Positions 37,837 to 47,137 of a DNA stretch of 64,000 nt are shown here, piece by piece. A program made the translations under genes and the position numbers. Every line of letters begins with the position of its first letter. Positions within the stretch are counted from its first letter, which is position 1. Location: the NCBI GenBank assembly GCA_947495125.1, contig CANLXL010000012.1:1-64000 (forward strand), in the 5' to 3' direction. The DNA comes from an uncultured Flaviramulus sp. (GTDB taxonomy: Bacteria > Bacteroidota > Bacteroidia > Flavobacteriales > Flavobacteriaceae). The notes beneath the pieces are model-generated. The model worked only from the letters and a program-made list of their open reading frames with translations, did not search any database and was not told the origin of the DNA.

Positions 37837-38343
37837 ATGGCAGACGACATCATTAATCGCGTGGCGAACAGTAAATTGGTCACCTTAGACCTCGAGGATT
37901 ATTATCCTGAGGGGAAACGCATACTGTTCGATATTAAAGACTGGCTGTTCGAAGGTTTCGTGTTACGTGAAAAAGACTTTAGAAAGTATGTTACTGAATT
38001 CAATTGGAGCCAATACCAGGATAGCTATATAGCATTAACCTGCAGTACAGATGCTATTATTCCGGCTTGGGCCTTCATGCTTCTAAGCATGCATTTAGAG
38101 CCTTTTGCAAAAAAAGTAGTCATCGGGAACTTAGAAACACTTGAAACTTCTGTTTATCAAGATATCATTAATGATTTAGATGTTGCAGAATTTAAAGACA
38201 AGCCCATTATCATTAAAGGTTGCTCTAAAAAACCGGTTCCTCAAAATGCTTATATCATGCTTTCCAATAAATTAAAACCACTTGCCAAGTCCATTATGTA
38301 TGGAGAGGCTTGCTCCTCGGTGCCTTTATTTAAAAATAAATAA
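37837..38343 (+). CDS. DUF2480 family protein
   Basis: I start at the ATG at 37837 (MADDIINRV), one base after the preceding stop, not at the upstream TTG. The 168-residue soluble protein matches the DUF2480 family of Bacteroidota (LVTLDLEDYYPEGKRILFDIKDWLFEGFVLREKDFR). Regular co-location with suf genes suggests an Fe-S-related role, but none is established here. Confidence 0.88.
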   Translation: MADDIINRVANSKLVTLDLEDYYPEGKRILFDIKDWLFEGFVLREKDFRKYVTEFNWSQYQDSYIALTCSTDAIIPAWAFMLLSMHLEPFAKKVVIGNLETLETSVYQDIINDLDVAEFKDKPIIIKGCSKKPVPQNAYIMLSNKLKPLAKSIMYGEACSSVPLFKNK

Positions 38344-38364
38344 GATTTTAAACCCGTGACCAAA

Positions 38365-38394
38365 TTGAAAAAAAGGGTCTAAAGCTTATATTTG
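38365..38394 (+). promoter_or_regulatory. Consensus Bacteroidota promoter
   Basis: TTG (38365-38367), 19 bases, then TATATTTG (38387-38394) match the family consensus exactly, 25 bases before the DUF3078 ATG. It is the best promoter in the window. Confidence 0.8.
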
Positions 38395-38419
38395 CATAAA
38401 TTTTTTAATCCAAATTCAC

Positions 38420-39361
38420 ATGAAAAAAATAGTACTCCTATGTTCCATTTTACTTGGAATGGCATCGACTAAAGCTCAAACGGTTGATGAATTAAAAGCC
38501 ACACTCGCCGTTCAAAAGGACTCACTTAAAGCCGCTCAAGGTCGCGTAGATGCAACACAAGCAAAAATTGATGCTTTTCCCGGGTGGAAAAAAGGTGCTT
38601 TTGGAACTATTGGCGGGAGTGTTTCTAATTTTAAAAACTGGTACTCACAAGGATCTCCAAACAATTCATCAGGTAATATAGGATTCACCGTAAATGCCTT
38701 TGCCAACTTAGACACTCAAAAATTCTTTTGGAGGAATAGTGGCAACCTGAACCTATCTTGGGTGAGGTCGGATGATAAAGATAACCCCAACGACAACAAA
38801 AATTTCAGAGAAGCCACAGATGTCTTTAACATCAACTCATTATATGGTCAGAAATTAAGTGAAACCTTGGCGATTTCGGGGCTGGGTGAATACAGAACAA
38901 CCATTTTGAGTAATTTCAATAACCCCGGTTATTTAGATTTAGGTATTGGGGGTACTTGGACACCAATTAAAGACCTCGTTGTGGTGGTACACCCGCTAAA
39001 CTACAATTTTGTTTTTAGCAGAGGAAATTCAGCAATTTTTACTTCTTCTTTGGGAGCAAAAATTCTTGCCGATTATACCCGCCAAATTGGTGCGATTAGT
39101 TTTAAAACAAACCTTTCAATGTTTCAGAGTTACAAAAGCTCAGATCTATCGAACTGGACCTGGACAAACTCCTTTGGATATACCTTATGGAAGATGATTG
39201 GTGTTGGTTTTGATTTCGGCCTAAGAAGCAACAAGCAAGAAGCTCTAAAGTATAATATTGAACAGTACGACCCATTAAGTGGGAATCCGGTACCCACCTT
39301 CGAAAATGTTGATAATAAATTACAGTCATATTGGATGCTTGGTCTTAATTATAAGTTCTAA
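38420..39361 (+). CDS. DUF3078 outer-membrane protein
   Basis: The 313-residue protein has a signal peptide (MKKIVLLCSILLGMASTKAQ) and a short heptad segment (about 22-52). The DUF3078 region contains GTIGGSVSNFKNWYSQGSPN, the strand-rich body and the end YWMLGLNYKF. Alternating strands and a terminal Phe suggest an outer-membrane barrel. It is monocistronic with its own consensus promoter and a terminator, so it is probably well expressed. Function unknown. Confidence 0.88.
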   Translation: MKKIVLLCSILLGMASTKAQTVDELKATLAVQKDSLKAAQGRVDATQAKIDAFPGWKKGAFGTIGGSVSNFKNWYSQGSPNNSSGNIGFTVNAFANLDTQKFFWRNSGNLNLSWVRSDDKDNPNDNKNFREATDVFNINSLYGQKLSETLAISGLGEYRTTILSNFNNPGYLDLGIGGTWTPIKDLVVVVHPLNYNFVFSRGNSAIFTSSLGAKILADYTRQIGAISFKTNLSMFQSYKSSDLSNWTWTNSFGYTLWKMIGVGFDFGLRSNKQEALKYNIEQYDPLSGNPVPTFENVDNKLQSYWMLGLNYKF

Positions 39362-39386
39362 AAAATCCAACTTCACATAAAAAAAG

Positions 39387-39404
39387 AAGCACTGTATGGT
39401 GCTT
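39387..39404 (+). terminator. Rho-independent terminator
   Basis: AAGCAC and GTGCTT pair around TGTATG, flanked by an A-run and followed by TTTTTT, 25 bases after the DUF3078 stop. Confidence 0.85.
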
Positions 39405-39513
39405 TTTTTTATACCCTATTTTTATTAAGTCGTCATATTCCTACTTAACTAAATGCATTTCATCCTATTTTTTTTGTATTTTGTCGATAATTATTTTATA
39501 TTGCGCTATTAAT

Positions 39514-39519
39514 AAGGAG
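39514..39519 (+). promoter_or_regulatory. Shine-Dalgarno sequence AAGGAG
   Basis: AAGGAG with a five-base spacer precedes the ATG at 39525. Genes in this window otherwise lack such sites, as is usual for Bacteroidota, so this one is unusual and supports the start chosen. Confidence 0.6.
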
Positions 39520-39524
39520 AAATT

Positions 39525-39893
39525 ATGCACAAAACAGAATATACTCATATCAATTTACAAGCCTTTAAAGAACTTACTTTTGAAGATCTTGATATTCAAA
39601 AAGAGATTATTGAAGCCTTTTTCGAAATTTTAGAAGAGTATAAAACTGTGTTGCATTCTGAATTGCCTAACAAAAATTGGCAAGCCTTGTTTAAAGCAAC
39701 GCATAAAATAAAGCCGAACATAAATATGTTTGGGATTACCGAACTGGAGTCTATAATACAAGAGTTAGAGGATAATTTTAGAAACGAAGAAAATCTCGAT
39801 AGTCTAGAACCTATGGTGGGTTATAGTCTGGACATATTGAAACAGGTTAAAACAGAATTAGAAAACGAACTTAAAACCATACATAATGTCTAA
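39525..39893 (+). CDS. HPt phosphotransfer protein
   Basis: The 122-residue all-helical protein has the phosphoryl-accepting histidine H60 in ATHKIKPNINMFG, the standard HPt motif. It should relay phosphate between a hybrid histidine kinase, not in this window, and the receiver protein whose gene overlaps its end by 8 bases. It starts a run of seven same-strand genes with glycosyltransferase and YaiO functions. Confidence 0.9.
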   Translation: MHKTEYTHINLQAFKELTFEDLDIQKEIIEAFFEILEEYKTVLHSELPNKNWQALFKATHKIKPNINMFGITELESIIQELEDNFRNEENLDSLEPMVGYSLDILKQVKTELENELKTIHNV

Positions 39894-40248
39894 AAAAATT
39901 GTTTTAGCAGAAGACAATACAACATTGTCACTATTATTAAAGTTTAGGCTGGAAAAAGAAGGTTACGAATTATTTATGGCTGCAGATGGTAAAGAAGCTA
40001 TTGAACTTATCAATACAAACAGTCCCGACTTGATATTAACAGATATTATGATGCCCTTTGTTAGTGGACTGGAAGTCATCAGTCATGTTCGCATAAAATT
40101 AGATCTGGATATCCCGATTATTGTATTTTCTTCGGCCGGCCAGGAAGAAATGGTCTTAAAAGCCTTTAACATCGGTGCTAACGATTTCATGGGTAAACCC
40201 TTTAGCCCTAACGAACTCATCATTAGAATAAAACGATTATTGATTTAA
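39886..40248 (+). CDS. Single-domain response regulator receiver
   Basis: The 120-residue CheY-like receiver has the acidic pair E9/D10, phospho-acceptor D53 (LILTDIMMP), S82/S83 (IVFSSAG) and K104 (MGKPFSP). It has no output domain, so it works by protein contact, probably with a product of the downstream genes. Overlaps the HPt gene by 8 bases (translational coupling). Confidence 0.93.
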   Translation: MSKKIVLAEDNTTLSLLLKFRLEKEGYELFMAADGKEAIELINTNSPDLILTDIMMPFVSGLEVISHVRIKLDLDIPIIVFSSAGQEEMVLKAFNIGANDFMGKPFSPNELIIRIKRLLI

Positions 40249-40289
40249 ACGCCTGAAAAACCGAAATCTACCTCAACCTACCTATCGCT

Positions 40290-41396
40290 ATGCCGGACAT
40301 TCAAAACATTATGGATCAATATCACGATTTACCCTTCCTGATTCAATTGGCTTGGGCCTTATCCGGTGTTTTGAGTATTGCCATTGTACTGCTCACCATT
40401 TATCTAAAAATAATACGCTCTTATTTAAGAAAAAAAGCACAACACCATTTAGCATACAAAAACAAATACGAAATCTTTTTGGTTGAATACCTATACTCTG
40501 GTAATGATGATGGCTCCCTTAGTGATACACAACAAACCATTATTAAGAAATTAAAAACATCGGTAAAAAATAAAGCAAAACGAAAAGTTATTATTTCCAT
40601 TTTGTATAAATTAATGAATGAAGTTTCGGGGGAAATGTCAGACTATATTAAAACATTATATCACGAAACGGGGCTGATTAACTTTGCGATAGACAGGCTC
40701 TACAACAAAAATTGGTATATCGCAGCCAAAGGCATTGGCGAACTCACCCGTTTTAATATTGAAGACGTTAATGAAAAAGTTTCAGAATATGCTTTACATC
40801 CCAGGCGTGAAGTACGGAATGAAGCTCATTTGTATTTGGTGAATTTATTTCGATTTGAAGGATTGGAGTTTCTAAATAACCTCAAAACACCTTTATCAGA
40901 ATGGGCGCAGGTACAATTGCTGGAAACACTTCAAAAATTTGACGATCAGCAAATCTGTGATATTAAACCATGGTTAAGATCCTCCAATAATTCTGTAGTA
41001 TTATTTGCTCTAAAACTGGCTAAAATTTACAATCAATTTGAAGTACAAGACACCCTTATGGAGTTGCTGAATCACGAAAACAAAACCGTACGAATCGCAT
41101 CCATCGAGGTATTAACGAATTTATACGGGTTGGAAGCTAAAGAAATGCTTAAAGCCAACTTTAAAGATCTAAGTTTAGAAGAACAAATAAGCTTCTTTGA
41201 GATGCTCGAAAAACTAGTTATTCCTTCAGATGAACCGTTCATAGAAAAGCATCTATTCCACAAAAATTTCGAAATACAATTATTAGCACTAAAAATATTA
41301 AAATCTATAAATCTGGATAAATTTATGGCTATCGATAAAAAATCAAACCATAAAAAAGCTAATCCCGAAATATTAAAATTCGTAAAAAGCACTTAA
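40290..41396 (+). CDS. Membrane-anchored HEAT-repeat protein
   Basis: The 368-residue protein has one N-terminal membrane segment (about 16-45, LAWALSGVLSIAIVLLTIYL), then a basic linker and a cytoplasmic array of helical HEAT-like repeats (WYIAAKGIGELTRF, HPRREVRNEAHLYLVNL, NKTVRIASIEVLTNLYG, FEIQLLALKILKSI). It probably serves as a docking platform. Its stop is one base before the glycosyltransferase ATG, and the receiver gene is upstream, so it may link the phosphorelay to the synthase. That link is an inference. Confidence 0.85.
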   Translation: MPDIQNIMDQYHDLPFLIQLAWALSGVLSIAIVLLTIYLKIIRSYLRKKAQHHLAYKNKYEIFLVEYLYSGNDDGSLSDTQQTIIKKLKTSVKNKAKRKVIISILYKLMNEVSGEMSDYIKTLYHETGLINFAIDRLYNKNWYIAAKGIGELTRFNIEDVNEKVSEYALHPRREVRNEAHLYLVNLFRFEGLEFLNNLKTPLSEWAQVQLLETLQKFDDQQICDIKPWLRSSNNSVVLFALKLAKIYNQFEVQDTLMELLNHENKTVRIASIEVLTNLYGLEAKEMLKANFKDLSLEEQISFFEMLEKLVIPSDEPFIEKHLFHKNFEIQLLALKILKSINLDKFMAIDKKSNHKKANPEILKFVKST

Positions 41397-41397
41397 T

Positions 41398-42831
41398 ATG
41401 GATACGAGTACAGTTAAAATCATTTTACAAATACTACATTATCTGTTTTTTGCTTATGCTTTTGCAGCCATAACCTCTTATATCGTACTTTCAATAATTT
41501 CAGGAAAAGAAACGATAGATTATTTAAAGAAAAACAGCTTTGTAGACTACAAAGACATCTTATCATCAACCATGTCCCCTTCAATAACAATTATTGCTCC
41601 CGCATATAACGAAAGTCTTAATATCGTTGAAAACGTAAGATCTTTGTTATCCAACCATTATGTTAATTACAATGTGATTATAATCAACGATGGTAGTAAA
41701 GATGACAGCCTCGAGCGTCTCATTGAGGCTTACGAACTGGAAAAAGCCGATTTTATAATTAATGAAAAAATTAAAACACAACCACTTCGTGAAGGCGTGT
41801 TTAAATCTAAAAACCCTGCTTTCGAAAAACTTATGGTTATTGACAAAGAGAATGGCGGAAAGGCAGACGCCTTAAACATGGGCTTAAATATTAGCAAAAG
41901 TAAATATGTTGCTTGTATTGATGTTGACTGTTTATTATTGGAAAATGCTCTTCAAAAAATGATAAAACCATTTCTTGAAGTCACAAATGCTAAAGTTATT
42001 GCTGCCGGAGGCGTTATTCGTATTGCTAATTCATGTACCATAAAAGGAGGTAAGCTCGTTGATGTAAACCTCCCTAAAAACTTGTTGGTTCAATCTCAAA
42101 TTCTGGAATATTTACGTGCTTTTTTATTAGGAAGAATGGCCTGGAGCAGGTTAAATGGATTGCTCGTAATTTCAGGTGCCTTTGGTATTTTAGACAAAGA
42201 AACTGCCATTGCTGTTGGAGGGTATGATACCCAAACTGTAGGCGAAGACATGGAAATTATCGTTCGCATGAGGCGTTATATGGAAGAAAAAAAGGAAAAA
42301 TATCGCGTGTCTTACATTCCAGATCCGCTGTGTTGGACAGAAGCCCCGGATAGCTATAAAATCTTTATATCGCAGCGCAATAGATGGACCCGTGGTACTA
42401 TTGAAACTTTGCGAAAACATCGAAAAATTGGTTTCAATAGAAATTATGGATCATTTGGTTTACTAAGCTACCCTTACTGGTTAATCTTTGAACGCTTGGC
42501 ACCAATTATTGAAACTATCGGGCTTCTTTATTTCATGATTTTAGTAATCTTAAGAGAAGTGCGATGGGAATACGCCTTGTCATTCCTTATTCTATCCTAT
42601 TTGTTTTCCGTATTATTTTCCATTGTTGCTCTTTATTCAGAAGAACTCACATTTCATGAATACAAAAAGAAAGGAACAGGATACAAATTAGTTTTACTAA
42701 GCGCATTAGAACCTTTTGTACTGCACCCCTTTATTTTATACGCTGCGGTTAAAGGGAATTACGATTACTATTTTAATAAGAAAAAGAAATGGGGCACAAT
42801 GACCAGAAAGGGATTAGCAACAACACCTTAA
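41398..42831 (+). CDS. Membrane glycosyltransferase family 2 (processive type)
   Basis: The 477-residue protein has an N-terminal membrane segment, a GT2 domain and two to three C-terminal membrane helices. Catalytic motifs are complete: NDGS with D98, DVD (175-177), GED (282-284) and QRNRW (326-330). The last of these is the mark of processive synthases such as those for PNAG, cellulose and hyaluronan. It most likely polymerises and translocates a polysaccharide at the inner membrane. The E. coli YaiP-YaiO pair offers a precedent for its pairing with the YaiO gene downstream. Confidence 0.92.
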   Translation: MDTSTVKIILQILHYLFFAYAFAAITSYIVLSIISGKETIDYLKKNSFVDYKDILSSTMSPSITIIAPAYNESLNIVENVRSLLSNHYVNYNVIIINDGSKDDSLERLIEAYELEKADFIINEKIKTQPLREGVFKSKNPAFEKLMVIDKENGGKADALNMGLNISKSKYVACIDVDCLLLENALQKMIKPFLEVTNAKVIAAGGVIRIANSCTIKGGKLVDVNLPKNLLVQSQILEYLRAFLLGRMAWSRLNGLLVISGAFGILDKETAIAVGGYDTQTVGEDMEIIVRMRRYMEEKKEKYRVSYIPDPLCWTEAPDSYKIFISQRNRWTRGTIETLRKHRKIGFNRNYGSFGLLSYPYWLIFERLAPIIETIGLLYFMILVILREVRWEYALSFLILSYLFSVLFSIVALYSEELTFHEYKKKGTGYKLVLLSALEPFVLHPFILYAAVKGNYDYYFNKKKKWGTMTRKGLATTP

Positions 42832-42851
42832 AACCATTAAATATCACGACG

Positions 42852-45266
42852 ATGAAACTTAAATTAGAAAATTCAGACATCTATAAATATGTATGTTTAA
42901 CCTTAGCGTTAATAGGCACGTTTTGGATTATAAGCTTATTTGAAGTTTTCAATTCAAAATCAATAGTCGAAAATATCCTATTAACCATCTTATATAAATT
43001 TACCAATGACTTCTGGGGTGGTTTTATTATTAGCCTTTTTACATTTCCGATTTTTATTTTAATCAATACCTTTTCCAAAAAGAAAGCACTGGTAGTGGTA
43101 AAAGTACTATTCGTACTCTTAATTATTGGACAATTTTCATTAGTAAAATATAGTTTAACAACCATGTTGAATTTAGGGGCCGATATATTAGGGTACTCCT
43201 TTGATGATGCATTTAGCACTGTTTCAGTATCAGAATCCATCTCTATAACGTATTTTTTTCCCTTCATAATTTTCCCTCTAATCTTTTTAATCTTATATTT
43301 TTTACGAACCTATATTCATGACAGAAAGCTCATTGGTATCGGTGCCATTCTTTTCATATTATTGGGATGTATAAAATTAATTTTTAGCAGTACTTCAGAT
43401 TCAAAACATCAAAATAAGATTGCTTTTTTCGTAAGTGATATTGTGAAATTTCAAAATGAAAAAAGCCTGTTAAGTGCATACAATTTAAATGATAGAGACG
43501 ATTATCCTCTCTTAAGGCCATCTCATGAGATCAAAGACGTACTATCCCCTTTCTTAGAAACTAAAGACGAAAAGCCCAATATTGTTGTCATTGTTGTTGA
43601 AGGTTTAGGTAGTGAATTTGTAAATGGGAGTACTTATAGTGGTTTTACGCCCTATATAGATTCTCTTATTCCAAAATCCTTGTACTGGAATAACTTTATA
43701 AGCACAACGGGGCGATCATTTGGAATTTTGCCATCACTTTTAGGATCCTTGCCCTATGGTGAAAAAGGATTTCTTGAGATTACCGATACACCTTCGCATT
43801 TATCCCTTATTAGTGTTTTAAAAGCCAATGGGTATTATACCTCCTATTATTCCGGAGGGCCGTCAAGCTTCGACAGAAAAGTTAATTTCCTCGAATATAA
43901 CGGTGTTCAAAAACTCATTGATGAAAACAAATACGGATCCGATTATACAAAAACAGCAAGCAACGATGGCGGATTTTCCTGGGGATATCCGGATAGCGAA
44001 ATATTTAGAAAAGCACTAACCTCATTCAATATTGAAAAACAACCGCGATTGGATATTGTCATGACGCTTTCTACTCACGAACCTTTTGAATTTCCAAAGA
44101 AACAAGAATACATGGCCGAGGTTGAAAACAGGCTTAAAATTTCAAAAAAATCGGAAGCATTAAAAAAACAGATTGCAAATCATAAAGATATTTTCGGCTG
44201 CCTACTCTATACCGATAACGCGCTAAAAGATTTTATGGCCGGCTATGCACAACGACCGGATTATGAGAATACTATTTTTATCATAACCGGAGACCATAGG
44301 TTAATCCCTATTACGCAAAAGGATAAGCTCTGTAGGTTCCATGTGCCCTTTTTAATCTATAGCCCCATGCTTAAAAAAGCAGAAACCTTCAAATCGGTAT
44401 CCTCACATTGGGATGTAACCCCAAGTTTATTGAGCCATCTGGTTAATAATTACAGATTCAAACCACTAAACAAGGTGGCCTGGATGGGTAAGGGCTTAGA
44501 TACTGCGAAACAGTTTCGAAATATCCATAAGATACCTTTAATGCGTTATAAGGGAAGTCTTAATGATTTTATATACGAAGACTATCTGTATTCCAATGGT
44601 GAATTGTTTAAAATAAATGAGAGCTTTGGCACTTATAAGGTCATCGAAGAAGCATTGACAAAAACCGTTGCAGATTCTCTATTGGCTTTTAAAAAAATGA
44701 ATGCCTATGTTACCCAACGAAATAGAATTTTCCCCGATTCGTTAAATATTTATATCACCCCTAAAACAAAGTTTTCTGAAAAACAGTTGGCCACCATTAA
44801 AAAATACGCTGACGACAAAACGTTCGATGAGCTACTACTAATCGCTCGCGATGTTGCCTTTAAAAAGCAATACGACACGGCGCGATTATTATGCGATTAT
44901 ATTCTAAATGAATACCCTAACTATACAGATGCCAGAATATTAAAGGGTCGCACCTTAGCATGGCAACAAGATTATGAGGCCTCTGAAAAAGAACTCTTAA
45001 ACGCCCTTCAAAGATCCCCTTATTACGATGACACCTATTTGGCTATTCTAGATATGTATTGGTGGTCCGGACAGGAAGATAAATCCTTGGAGGTTTTTAA
45101 TAAAGCCCTAAAAAACGAAGTCAAAAACCCTGAAGTCAGTTTCAAAATGGCAAAGGCCTTTAAGCGCTCCGATAAAACCAAAAATGCCTTAACCTTAATT
45201 GATAGTGTTATAAAAATACACCCAAACAATAGCGCATATTTAACCTTTAAAAAATCCTTACACTAA
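42852..45266 (+). CDS. LTA-synthase-like phosphoglycerol transferase with C-terminal TPRs
   Basis: I start at the ATG at 42852, giving 804 residues; an ATG at 42789 would overlap the glycosyltransferase gene. About five membrane segments come first, then an alkaline-phosphatase-superfamily (sulfatase/LTA synthase) domain. This has IVVIVVEGLGSEF, a nucleophile region TGRSFGILPSLLGSLP and IITGDHRLIP. The C-terminal 200 residues carry TPR-like helices (YDTARLLCDYILNEYPNY...). It probably adds phosphoglycerol or a similar group to the polymer in the periplasm. Confidence 0.87.
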   Translation: MKLKLENSDIYKYVCLTLALIGTFWIISLFEVFNSKSIVENILLTILYKFTNDFWGGFIISLFTFPIFILINTFSKKKALVVVKVLFVLLIIGQFSLVKYSLTTMLNLGADILGYSFDDAFSTVSVSESISITYFFPFIIFPLIFLILYFLRTYIHDRKLIGIGAILFILLGCIKLIFSSTSDSKHQNKIAFFVSDIVKFQNEKSLLSAYNLNDRDDYPLLRPSHEIKDVLSPFLETKDEKPNIVVIVVEGLGSEFVNGSTYSGFTPYIDSLIPKSLYWNNFISTTGRSFGILPSLLGSLPYGEKGFLEITDTPSHLSLISVLKANGYYTSYYSGGPSSFDRKVNFLEYNGVQKLIDENKYGSDYTKTASNDGGFSWGYPDSEIFRKALTSFNIEKQPRLDIVMTLSTHEPFEFPKKQEYMAEVENRLKISKKSEALKKQIANHKDIFGCLLYTDNALKDFMAGYAQRPDYENTIFIITGDHRLIPITQKDKLCRFHVPFLIYSPMLKKAETFKSVSSHWDVTPSLLSHLVNNYRFKPLNKVAWMGKGLDTAKQFRNIHKIPLMRYKGSLNDFIYEDYLYSNGELFKINESFGTYKVIEEALTKTVADSLLAFKKMNAYVTQRNRIFPDSLNIYITPKTKFSEKQLATIKKYADDKTFDELLLIARDVAFKKQYDTARLLCDYILNEYPNYTDARILKGRTLAWQQDYEASEKELLNALQRSPYYDDTYLAILDMYWWSGQEDKSLEVFNKALKNEVKNPEVSFKMAKAFKRSDKTKNALTLIDSVIKIHPNNSAYLTFKKSLH

Positions 45267-45277
45267 GGTTTAACGTT

Positions 45278-46531
45278 ATGAAGAGATCCATTTTTATACT
45301 GTTTGTTTTTCTTAATTTTTGTGCCTTTGCACAACAAAAACCCTTTAAAGGTGACCCGGACAGAGCATTCGAAGTGGCACGAAAATTGGCATTCAACAAA
45401 CAGCGTAAACAAGCGCAGGACACCCTTCTGCACATTTTAACCAAATACCCTAATTACCACGATATCAGATCTTTTTTGGGAAGCACCTATTCCTGGGATG
45501 GTGACTATGATAAAGCTAAAAAGGAATTTGCGTATGTATTAAAAAACAGTCCAAAACGTCTGGATACCTGGGAAGCAGCGATTAAAACCGAATTATGGAG
45601 TGAAGCCCCGTTTAGTGCCCTGGAAATGAGTAAAAAAGCTTTAAAGCATTTCCCTAAAAATCCGGAGATCCTATATTTAAAAGCCAGTGCTGAAGATGCC
45701 ACTGATAATCCTGAAGAAGCCTTGCTCACCATAGAAAAAATATTAGACAAAAACCCCGATCACGAAAAAACAAAAGCCTATAAAGTCAGTTTAATTGACA
45801 AACTCAGTCTTAATGTTATTGGGTTAAAATCTTCGGTAGACCTATATTCTGAAGTCTTTGATCCTATGCAATATTATTTGCTTAAATATGTCAGGCAAAC
45901 CAAATACGGAAGTATTCACAGTAAGGCTAATGTGAGCAGGCGGTTTGCATCAACCGGAGCACAATTCGAGGTAGATCTCTACCCTAGAATTGCAAAAGGG
46001 CTATACGCCTATGCTAACTTTGGAATTTCCAACTCATTTTTGTATCCCGATATCAGGTATGGTGCAGAATTACATAAATCCCTGCCACTAAGCCTTGAAG
46101 CTTCGTTAGGATTTAGAGCATTGAAATATGGGTCTTCAACCACAAACATATATACGGGTTCTGTAGGGTGGTACTACGGTAATAGCTATTGGTCATTTCG
46201 TACCTATGTCACACCCGGTGATCCCGGAGCGAGTAAATCCGGAACACTTACCTATAGAAAATATAGAAGCGATGCTAATAACTATTTGAGTATTGCTGCC
46301 GGTATCGGGTTTTCTCCGGATATTTACCGATTTGATTTTGAAGGGAATGAAAACACCATCATAAATCTAAATTCTCAAAAGTTTAATCTAGGTTACTACT
46401 TTTCGTCTAAAAACAATAAAAACTTTTGGGGTATTCAAGCCGGAGTATCACATCAGGAAATTAGTTTTAATCCCGGTAATTATTTTTGGATATATTCCTT
46501 TTCCTTATCTTGGGACATGAAATTCAGATAG
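45278..46531 (+). CDS. YaiO-family outer-membrane protein with TPRs
   Basis: The 417-residue protein has a signal peptide (to about 19, FCAFAQ), TPR-like helices (about 25-170, LAFNKQRKQAQDTLLHILTK, YDKAKKEFAYVLKNSP) and a YaiO-type beta-barrel (about 190-417) with YGAELHKSLPLSLEASLGFR and GSVGWYYGNSYWSFR. It is the likely outer-membrane exit port for the polysaccharide made upstream. Its TPRs match in style those of the preceding protein, so the two may contact each other. Confidence 0.9.
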   Translation: MKRSIFILFVFLNFCAFAQQKPFKGDPDRAFEVARKLAFNKQRKQAQDTLLHILTKYPNYHDIRSFLGSTYSWDGDYDKAKKEFAYVLKNSPKRLDTWEAAIKTELWSEAPFSALEMSKKALKHFPKNPEILYLKASAEDATDNPEEALLTIEKILDKNPDHEKTKAYKVSLIDKLSLNVIGLKSSVDLYSEVFDPMQYYLLKYVRQTKYGSIHSKANVSRRFASTGAQFEVDLYPRIAKGLYAYANFGISNSFLYPDIRYGAELHKSLPLSLEASLGFRALKYGSSTTNIYTGSVGWYYGNSYWSFRTYVTPGDPGASKSGTLTYRKYRSDANNYLSIAAGIGFSPDIYRFDFEGNENTIINLNSQKFNLGYYFSSKNNKNFWGIQAGVSHQEISFNPGNYFWIYSFSLSWDMKFR

Positions 46532-46553
46532 CTAAAAAATCAATCAAAAATAG

Positions 46554-47105
46554 ATGAATCAAAAAATTAAAACGTCTATAGCATTTGCCAAAAATTTATT
46601 AGTTACGGGAGCTATTACGGAGACTAGTAGAACCGTAGAAATTAATATCTGTAAACATATTTCTAAAGCCCCAGATAAAGTTGTTGTGGAGTTCGGGATG
46701 GGTCATGGCAATATCACACGAGAAATACTTCAAACCATATCACCAACGTCCAAACTATACGCCTTTGAAGTCAATGAGCGTTTTTGCGACCACGTTAGAA
46801 AACATATTTCTGATGATAGGTTAATTATTATCAATGATGGAGCTCAAAACTTAAAAAAGCATGTCAAAGAAGACGTTAATACAGTTATATCTTCCATTCC
46901 CTTTTCATTTTTCAGTAAAGAAAAAGGCTTAGCCATTATCCAGAATGCCTATGATCTTTTGGAAAAAGAGGGTTACTATAGCCAGGTTTTATATACCAAA
47001 TTCAATTTCAAAAAGTTTCAGCAAATATTTGAAGAATGTCATATGACTTCCAACAAAAACCTGTTTACAGAATATATTTACCACTGTAAGAAGTTAAAGG
47101 ATTAA
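46554..47105 (+). CDS. Class I methyltransferase (phospholipid or rRNA-dimethylase type)
   Basis: The 183-residue enzyme has motif I VVVEFGMGHGNITREIL, a motif II acidic residue (AFEVNERF) and VISSIPFSFFS in place of the NPPY/NLPY motif. This pattern is seen in PmtA-like phospholipid N-methyltransferases and KsgA relatives. It lies 22 bases after the YaiO gene and closes the run. Substrate unknown. Confidence 0.82.
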   Translation: MNQKIKTSIAFAKNLLVTGAITETSRTVEINICKHISKAPDKVVVEFGMGHGNITREILQTISPTSKLYAFEVNERFCDHVRKHISDDRLIIINDGAQNLKKHVKEDVNTVISSIPFSFFSKEKGLAIIQNAYDLLEKEGYYSQVLYTKFNFKKFQQIFEECHMTSNKNLFTEYIYHCKKLKD

Positions 47106-47137
47106 CACCAAAAAAATTGATTTAACAGAGCACGTCA

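Noticed and set aside
42789-42851. Upstream ATG for the phosphoglycerol-transferase-like gene
   Set aside because: It overlaps the glycosyltransferase gene by 43 bases, and the first 21 residues do not resemble the start of a membrane protein; the ATG at 42852 fits better.
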